Positions 37,445 to 44,349 of a DNA stretch of 64,000 nt are shown here, in pieces. The stretch's first letter is position 1. Each line of letters begins with the position of its first letter. The position numbers and the translations under genes were made by a program. The stretch lies in assembly GCF_035497915.1 (NCBI RefSeq), contig NZ_DATJCS010000037.1:1-64000 (forward strand), in the 5' to 3' direction. A model generated the notes under the pieces. The model did not search any database, had not been told where the DNA came from, and saw nothing but the letters and a program-made list of their open reading frames with translations. This DNA is from Serpens sp035497915. GTDB taxonomy: Bacteria; Pseudomonadota; Gammaproteobacteria; Pseudomonadales; Pseudomonadaceae.

Positions 37445-39064
37445 ATGTTGCAAAACTGGACCATACGCACCCGTCTGCTGCTGCTGGTCGGCGTGATGCT
37501 GCTCGGTACCCTGATCACTGGCGTGGTGTCGCTGGTCGCCCAGCAACGCAGCCTGGTGGGGCTGAACTCGATGTACCTGGACCGCATCGTCCCGCTGCGC
37601 GAACTCAAGGTGGTGTCGGACATGTATGCCGTGCAGATTGTCGATGCCGCGCAGAAGGCCAACCTCGGGCTGATGTCCTATGAGCAGGCCATGGGCGAAG
37701 TGGACAAGGCGCAGGGCGAGATCGACCGCGCCTGGAAGCGTTACCTGGAGACCCTGCTGCTGGACGAAGAGCAGCAACTGGTGGCCCGCATCGACCCGAT
37801 GATGCAGGAGCTGCGCGCCCCGCTGGCCAACCTGCGGGAGATCCTGCGCAGCAAGAATTCCTTCGATCTGCAGCAGTTCGTCGACACCGAGCTGTACGGG
37901 CGTATCGATCCGATTTCCGCGGCCATCAACGCATTGATGGATGTTCAGCTCCAGGCGGCCCGTGCCGTGTACGACGAGTCCGTCGCCCGCTACGAGACCA
38001 ATCGGCTGGTCACCATCGGCGTCATCCTGGGGCTGCTGGCGCTGGGCGCGGGCCTGGCGGCGCTGCTGCTGCGCAGCATCCTCGGGCCGCTGGCTACCCT
38101 CAAGCAGGCGGCCGGCCGGGTGGCGGAAGGCGACCTGACCCAGCCGCTGCATCCGGTCGGTCGCGATGAAATCACCGAGGTGCAGCGTTCGGTACAACAG
38201 ATGCAGCAGAACCTGCGCGATACCCTGCAGCGCATCCAGGGCTCGGCCACCCAACTGGCCTCGGCCGCCGAGGAGCTGCACGCGGTGACCGACGACACCG
38301 CGCGCGGCATCACCCGCCAGAATGACGAAGTGCAGCAGGCCGCCACCGCCGTGACCGAGATGTCCACTGCCGTGGACGAAGTGGCCGGTAACGCGACGCG
38401 CACCTCGACGGCCTCCGGCGAGGTCGAGCGCGAAGCCCGCGATGGCCTGCGCCAGGTGGCGGCGACCCGCGAGAGCATCGACCAGTTGGGCGGCAAGCTG
38501 GGGCAGACGGCGGCGACCGTCGAGCGTCTGGCGGCCGAGGCGGAATCCATCGGCCAGGTGCTGGTGGTGATCCAGGGCATCGCCGACCAGACCAACCTGC
38601 TGGCGCTCAACGCGGCCATCGAGGCGGCACGCGCCGGCGAGGCCGGTCGCGGCTTCGCCGTGGTGGCCGACGAGGTGCGTGGCCTGGCGCAACGCACCCA
38701 CAGCTCGACCCAGGAGATCGAACGCATGATCGGCGCCATCCAGGCCGCCACTCAGGCGGCGGTGCGGGAAATGCACGAGAGCGGTGAAGTGGCGACGCGC
38801 AGCCAGAGCATGGCCGGGCAGGCCGACCAGGCGCTGGCGCGCATCGCCGAGCGGGTCAGCCAGATCAACGAGATGAACCTGGTGATCGCCAGCGCCGCCG
38901 AGGAACAGGCGCAGGTGGCGCGCGAGGTGGATCGCAACCTGGTGACCATCCGCGACATCGCCCAGCAGAGCGCCGCCGGCGCCCAGCAGACCTCGGCGGC
39001 CAGCGACGAACTGGCCCGCCTAGCCACCGACCTCAACCGGCTGACCAGTCGCTTTCAGCTCTGA
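37445..39064 (+). CDS. Methyl-accepting chemotaxis protein with 4-helix-bundle sensor
   Basis: The 539-residue receptor starts MLQNWTIRTRLLLLVGV, a typical 4HB_MCP N-terminus, with a membrane segment at about 11-31, a periplasmic four-helix sensor (about 32-188), a second membrane segment at about 189-212, HAMP (AAGRVAEGDLTQPL) and the signalling domain. AAGGAG precedes the ATG. It is the tandem partner of the receptor at 35619: the signalling halves are nearly the same and the sensors are not, so the pair hears different ligands and speaks to the same array. Confidence 0.95.
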   Translation: MLQNWTIRTRLLLLVGVMLLGTLITGVVSLVAQQRSLVGLNSMYLDRIVPLRELKVVSDMYAVQIVDAAQKANLGLMSYEQAMGEVDKAQGEIDRAWKRYLETLLLDEEQQLVARIDPMMQELRAPLANLREILRSKNSFDLQQFVDTELYGRIDPISAAINALMDVQLQAARAVYDESVARYETNRLVTIGVILGLLALGAGLAALLLRSILGPLATLKQAAGRVAEGDLTQPLHPVGRDEITEVQRSVQQMQQNLRDTLQRIQGSATQLASAAEELHAVTDDTARGITRQNDEVQQAATAVTEMSTAVDEVAGNATRTSTASGEVEREARDGLRQVAATRESIDQLGGKLGQTAATVERLAAEAESIGQVLVVIQGIADQTNLLALNAAIEAARAGEAGRGFAVVADEVRGLAQRTHSSTQEIERMIGAIQAATQAAVREMHESGEVATRSQSMAGQADQALARIAERVSQINEMNLVIASAAEEQAQVAREVDRNLVTIRDIAQQSAAGAQQTSAASDELARLATDLNRLTSRFQL

Positions 39065-39101
39065 GTCAGGCTTTTCCCTGGCCGCGAGTCTTGGATGGCT
39101 C

Positions 39102-39656
39102 TTGTAGGGCCGGCTTTACGCCGGCCAGCGGGGTCGCATTCCCACGCTGCGGCGCCGTTCCCGGCCGGGGTAAACCCGGCCCTACATGCCCGTGAACACC
39201 GCAGGGATCTTGTAGGGCCGGCTTTACGCCGGCCAACGGGGCTGAATGCCCACGCTTCGGCGCCGTTCCCTCCCTCCGCCGGCCGGGGTAAACCCGGCCC
39301 TGCATGCCCGTGAACACCGCAGGGATCTTGTGGGGCCGGCTTTACGCCGGCCAGCGGGGTCGCATTCCCACGCTGCGGCGCCGTCCCCGGCCGGGGTAAA
39401 CCCGGCCCTACATGCCCGTGAACATTGCAGGGATCTTGTGGGGCCGGCTTTACGCCGGCCAGCGGGGCTGAATGCCCACGCGTCGGCGCCGTCCGTCCCC
39501 ACCTTCCGCCGGCCGGGATAAACCCGTCCCTACATGCCCGTGAACACCGCAGGGATCTTGTGGGGCCGGCTTTACGCCGGCCAGCGGGGCTGAATGCCCA
39601 CGCGTCGGCGCCGTTCCCCCCCCCTCCGCCGGCCGGGATCAGCCCGGCCCTACAAG
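39102..39656. repeat. Tandem array of five BIME-type units
   Basis: Five units of about 108-122 bp are joined head to tail, starting near 39103, 39210, 39328, 39436 and 39558. Each has GTAGGGCCGGCTTTACGCCG (or GTGGGG at the start), a variable centre, and the inverted CCGGGGTAAACCCGGCCCTA, followed by a linker TGCCCGTGAACACCGCAGGG. The centres alternate between a GTCGCATTCCCACGCTGC type (units 1, 3) and a CTGAATGCCCACGC type (units 2, 4, 5). The array fills the gap between the second chemoreceptor and the convergent prenyltransferase gene. Confidence 0.92.
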
Positions 39657-39672
39657 TGCAGCTCCGGCCGGC

Positions 39673-40575
39673 CTATACCACCACCAGCCCCACCGCCATC
39701 AGCAGCGGCGTCGCCACGCTCACCGCCGCGTTCAGCCCCAGTGCCGGCAGCAGGCGCTGCGGCTCGAGCGCATCGCGGCGCAGCAGCCAGGCGGCGCGCA
39801 GCGCCAGCGGCAGGGTCAGCAGGCCCAGGGCGGCGCCGGCCAGTTCGGGTCGCCACAGCGCCGCCAGCAGCACGCCGTAAGCCAGCAGCCAGTGCAGCAG
39901 CGCCACGCGTAGTGCTGCACGCGTGCCGATCTGCATGGGCAGCGTGCAGCGGCCGGCGGCGCGGTCGGCGTCGATGTCGGGAAACTGGCTGAGCAGCAGC
40001 AGGTTGTTGCACAGCAGCAGCGGCACCAGGGTCAGCAACAGGTCGCGGCTGTCCAGCGGGCCGCCGAGCACCAGCCTCGCGCCGAGCACCATCAGCGCGA
40101 AACCGACCCCCGGGGCGAACAGGCAGAGCCAGGGATGGCGGGTCAGCCAGGGGGTATAGGCGAGCACCAGCAGCAGGCCCGCCAATCCCAGCGGCGCCAG
40201 GCTGGCCAGCAGCTGCGGCTGGCGCAGCAGGAAGAACAGGCCGATCAGCGCGCAGGTCAGCAGGCTGCCGACGCCCAGCAGCAGGGCGCGGCCGAGCAGC
40301 TGCGGATGCGCCACCAGCGTGCCGCTGCCGCCACTGAAGGCGGTGCGCCGGGTGCGCAGGTCCAGGCCGCTGCGGTAGTCGCCATATTCATTGAGCGCAT
40401 TCACCGCCACATGCGCGGCCAGCGCGCCAAGCAGCACCAGCAGGGCTTCGCCGAGCGGCAGCGCTGCGGATTGGCCGGGCGGCAGGGCCAGCGCCACTCC
40501 CAGCGCCACACAACTCAGCGTCAGCGGCAGAAACCGCCCACGCGCCACACCCAGCCAGGCCCAGGTTTCGCTCAT
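39673..40575 (-). CDS. UbiA-superfamily prenyltransferase
   Basis: This 300-residue integral membrane protein has about eight or nine hydrophobic helices and the two aspartate-rich motifs of the UbiA superfamily: NEYGDYRSGLD at 62-72, resembling the MenA form NDYxDxxxGxD, and FPDIDADRAAG further on. Such enzymes attach a polyprenyl chain to an aromatic or other acceptor. Pseudomonads make ubiquinone, not menaquinone, and no men or ubi genes are adjacent, so the acceptor is unknown. AAGGA precedes the ATG. Confidence 0.85.
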   Translation of the reverse strand: MSETWAWLGVARGRFLPLTLSCVALGVALALPPGQSAALPLGEALLVLLGALAAHVAVNALNEYGDYRSGLDLRTRRTAFSGGSGTLVAHPQLLGRALLLGVGSLLTCALIGLFFLLRQPQLLASLAPLGLAGLLLVLAYTPWLTRHPWLCLFAPGVGFALMVLGARLVLGGPLDSRDLLLTLVPLLLCNNLLLLSQFPDIDADRAAGRCTLPMQIGTRAALRVALLHWLLAYGVLLAALWRPELAGAALGLLTLPLALRAAWLLRRDALEPQRLLPALGLNAAVSVATPLLMAVGLVVV

Positions 40576-40662
40576 TGCATTTTTCCTTGAGGTATCGGCG
40601 TGCCCGCCGGACGGCGGGCATTGCACTCTGCCAGCAACGCGCGCCGGCGGTATTGATGGGGC

Positions 40663-41085
40663 TCAGTCGTCCGGGTGCTGGCAGCACTGGCGCTCGTCCA
40701 GCGCTTCGAGCAGCCGGCAATGCTCGGCCTCGGCACTCCGGCAGTCGCATAGCTTGCGCAGTTCCTGCCGCAGGTTCTGCAGGTCGCGGATGCGCGTCTC
40801 GATGGCATCCAGATGCTCGCGGACCATGCGGTCGGCGCTGGCGCACGGCTGCTGCGGTTGCGCGGCCAGCTCCAGCAGTTCGCGGATTTCCTCCAGGCTG
40901 AAGCCCAGCTCCCGACCGCGGCGGATGAAGCGCAGCCGGCGGACATCCTCGGGGCGGTAGCTGCGATAGCCGGACGGGGTGCGCTGCGGCGGGGGTAGCA
41001 GGCCGGAGCGCTCATAGAAGCGGATGGTCTCGACGTTGACGCCGCTTTGCTTGCTCAGCGAGCCGATGGTGAGGGTGGTGGACAT
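40663..41085 (-). CDS. MerR-family heavy-metal regulator (ZntR/CadR-like)
   Basis: The 140-residue protein has an N-terminal MerR helix-turn-helix (IGSLSKQSGVNVETIRFYER at 7-26), a long dimerisation helix and metal-ligand cysteines Cys81, Cys113, Cys115 and Cys123, plus a C-terminal CC pair (134-135). This pattern is close to ZntR/CadR/PbrR and fits Zn, Cd or Pb sensing. It is divergent from a CDF transporter, with a classical MerR operator in between. The gene symbol is left open because the metal is not certain. Confidence 0.9.
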   Translation of the reverse strand: MSTTLTIGSLSKQSGVNVETIRFYERSGLLPPPQRTPSGYRSYRPEDVRRLRFIRRGRELGFSLEEIRELLELAAQPQQPCASADRMVREHLDAIETRIRDLQNLRQELRKLCDCRSAEAEHCRLLEALDERQCCQHPDD

Positions 41086-41089
41086 GCGC

Positions 41090-41120
41090 TTGACCCTGTA
41101 GCAACTACAGGCTTTAGCCT
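41090..41120 (+). promoter_or_regulatory. MerR-type promoter/operator of CDF gene
   Basis: TTGACC (41090-41095) and TAGCCT (41115-41120) are separated by a long 19-base spacer that holds the palindrome CCTGTAG-CAA-CTACAGG (41095-41111). The overlong spacer with a central dyad is the signature of MerR-activated promoters. It drives the CDF gene and overlaps the region just upstream of the regulator's own start. Confidence 0.88.
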
Positions 41121-41153
41121 ACGGCCAGTTCTGAAAAACACCAAGGAGACTCC

Positions 41154-41798
41154 ATGGGAGCCAATTGCTGCAGTCACGAAGATACGTGCGCGACCGCGCT
41201 GCGGTCGGGCCGTTACCGGAAGATCCTGTGGATCGCGCTGGTGGTGAACTTCACCATGTTCGTGGTGGAGATCGGCGCCGGCTTCACGGCCGGGTCGGTA
41301 TCGCTGCTCGCCGACTCGCTGGATTTCGCCGGCGACGCCGCCAACTACGGCATCAGCCTGCTGGTGCTGGGCATGGGGGTGGTGGCGCGGGCCCGGGCCT
41401 CGCTGTTCAAGGCGCTGTGCATGTTGCTGTTCGGCATCGCGGTGCTGGCCACCGCCCTGTGGCATCTGGTCAGCGGCACGGTACCGAGCGCGCCGACCAT
41501 GGGCGTGGTGGGCACCCTGGCGCTGCTGGCCAACGTCGGCGTGGCGGCGCTGCTCTACGCCTATCGCGAGGGCGACAGCAACATGCGCAGTGTCTGGCTG
41601 TGCTCGCGCAACGACGCGTTGGGCAACCTCGCGGTGCTGCTGGCCGCGCTCGGTGTGTTCGGCACCGGCAGCGCCTGGCCGGACCTGCTGGTGGCCGGCA
41701 TCATGGCCAGCCTGGCGACCAGCGCCGCCACGCAGATCCTCTTGCAGGCGCGGGGTGAGCTGAAGGGTGAGCAGGGGCTGGCTGGCCAGCGGCACTGA
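41154..41798 (+). CDS. CDF-type cation efflux transporter (short form)
   Basis: The 214-residue protein has five or six membrane segments and the CDF metal site with acidic residues in LLADSLDFAGDAANY (Asp54, Asp57, Asp61), plus a second site near CSRNDALGN. The N-terminus is cysteine- and histidine-rich (CCSHEDTC at 5-12), probably an extra metal-binding tail. It lacks the C-terminal cytoplasmic domain of longer CDFs. It is controlled by the MerR protein next to it, so it probably exports Zn, Cd or a similar ion. AAGGAG precedes the ATG. Confidence 0.88.
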   Translation: MGANCCSHEDTCATALRSGRYRKILWIALVVNFTMFVVEIGAGFTAGSVSLLADSLDFAGDAANYGISLLVLGMGVVARARASLFKALCMLLFGIAVLATALWHLVSGTVPSAPTMGVVGTLALLANVGVAALLYAYREGDSNMRSVWLCSRNDALGNLAVLLAALGVFGTGSAWPDLLVAGIMASLATSAATQILLQARGELKGEQGLAGQRH

Positions 41799-41817
41799 CA
41801 GCGGCTGCGCGCTTTCT

Positions 41818-41894
41818 TGTAGGAGCGGCTTCAGCCGCGAGGCTCTTGTGTGCGGAGCGCGGGCAAAGCTCGCGACTGAAGTCGCTCCTACAGG
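41818..41894. repeat. REP/BIME palindrome pair
   Basis: TGTAGGAGCGGCTTCAGCCG near 41819 and the inverted GCGACTGAAGTCGCTCCTAC near 41872 form a head-to-head pair between the convergent CDF and TRAP binding-protein genes. Confidence 0.85.
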
Positions 41895-41925
41895 TTGGTG
41901 CGGCGGCTTCGGGCGGTGGGGGATC

Positions 41926-41963
41926 AAAAAAGCCCCGGTCTCTGGCGAGGCCGGGGCTTTTCG
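41926..41963. terminator. Rho-independent terminator (bidirectional)
   Basis: AAAAAAGCCCCGGTC pairs with GGCCGGGGCTTTT across a short loop. It sits just past the stop codon of the minus-strand TRAP binding-protein gene and also faces the CDF gene, so it can serve both. Confidence 0.85.
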
Positions 41964-41987
41964 TTGCACCTGTGAATCAGCGCGGCA

Positions 41988-43079
41988 TCAGCGCCATTCG
42001 TAGGTGTTCTTGTCGGTGGCTTCGCCCATCGGCGTGGCCAGTTCGCGGAACTGCTTCATGGAGGTCCAGATGCGCTGGTTCAGGTCGCTCTCGGCGGCGA
42101 ACTTGTCCATCACCTGCTCGGATTGCTGCTGCAGCGCGGCGAGCACGGTGTCCGGGAACTTCTTCAGGATCACGCCCTGCTTCTGCAGTTCCTGCAGGGC
42201 CTTGGCGTTGTTGTAGACGTACTCGTCGATCATCAGCTGCAGCGAGCCACGGGCGGCCTCTTCGAGGATCGCCTGCAGGTCGGCGGGCAGTTCATCCCAG
42301 GCGGCCTTGTTGATCAGCAGCTCGATGGCGGCCTGCGGTTCGGCCCAGCTCGGGTAGTAGTAGTACTTGGCGGCCTTGTGGATGCCGGAAGCCAGGTCGT
42401 TGTACGGGCTGACCCAGTCGGTGGCGTCGATCATGCCGGTCTGCAGGGCGGTGAACACCTCGCTGCCAGGCACGATGACCGGGGTGGCGCCGATGCTGCC
42501 GATGACTTCGCCGCCCAGGCCCGGCATGCGGATCTTCAGGCCCTTGAGGTCGTCGACGCTGTTGATTTCCTTGTTGAACCAGCCGCCCATCTGCATGCCG
42601 GAGTTACCGCCCAGCAGGGGCTTCACGCCGTGCGGCGCGTAGGCTTCTTCCCACAGCTGCATGCCGCCGCCGTAGGTCACCCAGGAATTGAATTCCATGG
42701 TGGTCAGGCCGAAGGGCACCGAGGTGAAGAACTGCGCGGCCGGCACCTTGCCCTTCCAGTAGTAGGAGGGGCCGTGGCCCATCTGCGCGGTGCCGCGCGA
42801 CACGGCATCGAACACTTCCATGGCCGGCACCAGCTCGCCGGCGGCGTAGGTCTTGATGACCAGGCGGCCATTGCTCATGCGCTCGACGCGCTTGGCAAAG
42901 TCCTCGGCACCGGTGCCCAGGCCCGGATAGTTCTTCGGCCAGGTGGTCACCAGTTTCCAGTGCACGGTTTCCACCGGCGCGGCAGCGGTGGCTTGTGATT
43001 GTTGTTCGTCCTTGCACCCGGCCAGGCCGAGAGCCAGCAGTAGCGCCGAAGTGGCACCGAACAGTTGGCGGCGATTCAT
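41988..43079 (-). CDS. TRAP transporter substrate-binding lipoprotein (DctP family)
   Basis: The 363-residue protein is the periplasmic receptor of a TRAP transporter. It has a lipobox LAGC (Cys22) and DctP-family sequence including WPKNYPGLGTGAEDFAKRVE, the conserved Arg in LKGLKIRMPGLGGEV and GSEVFTALQTGMIDATDW. It resembles the TakP-like branch that binds alpha-keto acids. No TRAP membrane subunits (DctQ, DctM) are adjacent, so it is either an orphan receptor or works with a remote transporter. The ATG at 43079 is preferred because the signal peptide starts there. Confidence 0.9.
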   Translation of the reverse strand: MNRRQLFGATSALLLALGLAGCKDEQQSQATAAAPVETVHWKLVTTWPKNYPGLGTGAEDFAKRVERMSNGRLVIKTYAAGELVPAMEVFDAVSRGTAQMGHGPSYYWKGKVPAAQFFTSVPFGLTTMEFNSWVTYGGGMQLWEEAYAPHGVKPLLGGNSGMQMGGWFNKEINSVDDLKGLKIRMPGLGGEVIGSIGATPVIVPGSEVFTALQTGMIDATDWVSPYNDLASGIHKAAKYYYYPSWAEPQAAIELLINKAAWDELPADLQAILEEAARGSLQLMIDEYVYNNAKALQELQKQGVILKKFPDTVLAALQQQSEQVMDKFAAESDLNQRIWTSMKQFRELATPMGEATDKNTYEWR

Positions 43080-43236
43080 CAGGAGTGTTCCCCTCGCGGA
43101 AGGTTGGGCCCCGCCCGGTCGGTTCCGGGGACGGGGAGACCGCGGTCCGGGTGCCGAAATGCCTGGGCGGAGCGAGGCAGAACCCGCGCGCCAGAGGCAG
43201 CGGGCGTGGCGCACAATAATCCAGCGTCGCCGCGAA

Positions 43237-43992
43237 TCACAAGCTCGCCAGTTTTTGCACCGCCATCGACAGGCTCACCAGCACCAACATCAGCGCGAAC
43301 AGCCGCTGCAGCAGCGTGCTGTTCAGGCGTTGCGCCAGCAGGTTGCCGCTCAGCACACCGATGGCGCCGCCCAGGGCCAGGCCGCCGAGCAGCGGCAGCG
43401 GCGGGTTGGCGCCGCTGAGGTAGATCAGGAAACCGCCACCGCTGACCAGCGCGATCACGGCCATCGAGGTGGCCATGGCGCTGAGCAGTGGCAACGGTGA
43501 GAACCACAGCAGCGCCGGCACGATCAGGAAGCCGCCGCCCACGCCCATCAGCCCGGACAGCGTGCCGACGCCGACGCCGATGGCCAGCAGCGGGCCCGGG
43601 CGCAGCGGACCCGGATCGACGCGAGGCGGCTGGCCACTGCTGCGCCACAGGCGCCAGGCCGACCAGAGCACCAGGGCGCAGAACGCGATGATCAGCGCGG
43701 TTTCCGGCACGAAGCGGCCCAGCCACTGGCCCAGGGCGTTGCCCGGCAGGCCGGCCACGGCCAGCAACACGACCGGGCGCCAGGCCACCTGGCCCAGGCG
43801 CGCGCGCGGGATGGCGCCGATCAACGCGGACATGGCCACCGCGCCGAGGCTGACGCCGATGGCATCGCGCAGTGGCAGGTGCAGGCTGAGCAGCAGGGGC
43901 AGGGCGACCAGCGAACCGCCGGCGCCGGTCAGGCCCAGCAGCAAACCGAGCACCAGACCGATGCCCAGCGCTTCGGCCAGCAGAAGTTCCAT
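43237..43992 (-). CDS. TauE/SafE family sulfite/anion exporter
   Basis: The 251-residue protein has about eight membrane segments in two repeats with the family motifs GLTGAGGSLVALPLLL and GLMGVGGGFLIVPALL. TauE/SafE proteins export sulfite, sulfoacetate or related anions. It lies ten bases downstream of a CsoR-family repressor on the same strand and is almost surely controlled by it. This pairing recalls persulfide- or metal-responsive operons; no sulfurtransferase gene is adjacent. Confidence 0.88.
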   Translation of the reverse strand: MELLLAEALGIGLVLGLLLGLTGAGGSLVALPLLLSLHLPLRDAIGVSLGAVAMSALIGAIPRARLGQVAWRPVVLLAVAGLPGNALGQWLGRFVPETALIIAFCALVLWSAWRLWRSSGQPPRVDPGPLRPGPLLAIGVGVGTLSGLMGVGGGFLIVPALLWFSPLPLLSAMATSMAVIALVSGGGFLIYLSGANPPLPLLGGLALGGAIGVLSGNLLAQRLNSTLLQRLFALMLVLVSLSMAVQKLASL

Positions 43993-44002
43993 GGGCAAAG
44001 GA

Positions 44003-44269
44003 TCAGGTGTACTTGGTGAAGATGGTGCGGACCCGGCTGAGCATCTGCGCATCGTCCCGCTCGGGGTCCAGCACGGTTTCCTCCAGCAGGCAGGCGAGCA
44101 TCTCCTGATAGGCCTTGTCGAGCGCCTTGCGCGCGGCGGCGAATTGCTGGGCGACCGCCTCGCAGTCCTCGCCACGGCGGATCATGCCCTGGATGCCGCG
44201 AATCTGGCCTTCAACGCGGGCCAGACGCTTGAGCATGGTGTCCTGATGCAGCTGGATCGAATCGGGCAT
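44003..44269 (-). CDS. CsoR/RcnR/FrmR-family repressor with unusual cysteine spacing
   Basis: This 88-residue all-helical repressor matches the CsoR/FrmR family (KRLARVEGQIRGIQGMIRRG, then EDCEAVAQQFAAARKALDKA). Its only cysteines are Cys36, at the first ligand position, and Cys60, one residue before the position of the His ligand of CsoR (and FrmR). The His and second Cys of CsoR are Leu and Thr here. It therefore lacks the copper site and is not a standard CstR, in which the second Cys is 29 residues after the first; here the spacing is 24. It likely controls itself and the TauE/SafE gene. Confidence 0.85.
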   Translation of the reverse strand: MPDSIQLHQDTMLKRLARVEGQIRGIQGMIRRGEDCEAVAQQFAAARKALDKAYQEMLACLLEETVLDPERDDAQMLSRVRTIFTKYT

Positions 44270-44272
44270 GGT

Positions 44273-44287
44273 TACTCCCAGGGGGTA
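44273..44287 (-). promoter_or_regulatory. CsoR-type operator over the repressor's ribosome-binding site
   Basis: TACTCCCAGGGGGTA is an imperfect palindrome with the TACCCC/GGGGTA half-sites typical of CsoR-family operators. On the minus strand it is read TACCCCCTGGGAGTA and includes the GGGAG Shine-Dalgarno just before the repressor's ATG at 44269. Binding here would block the whole two-gene unit. Confidence 0.65.
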
Positions 44288-44349
44288 TCAAGGGGGCGCA
44301 GTGTACTGTCGGGGCGGCGCTGGCGGCAACGCGAGAGCGGACCGCCGGC

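Noticed and set aside
39102..39656. Regularly spaced repeats that could suggest a CRISPR array
   Set aside because: The repeated part is about 100 bp, itself palindromic, and the intervals between units are conserved rather than unique spacers. No cas genes are near. It is a tandem BIME array.
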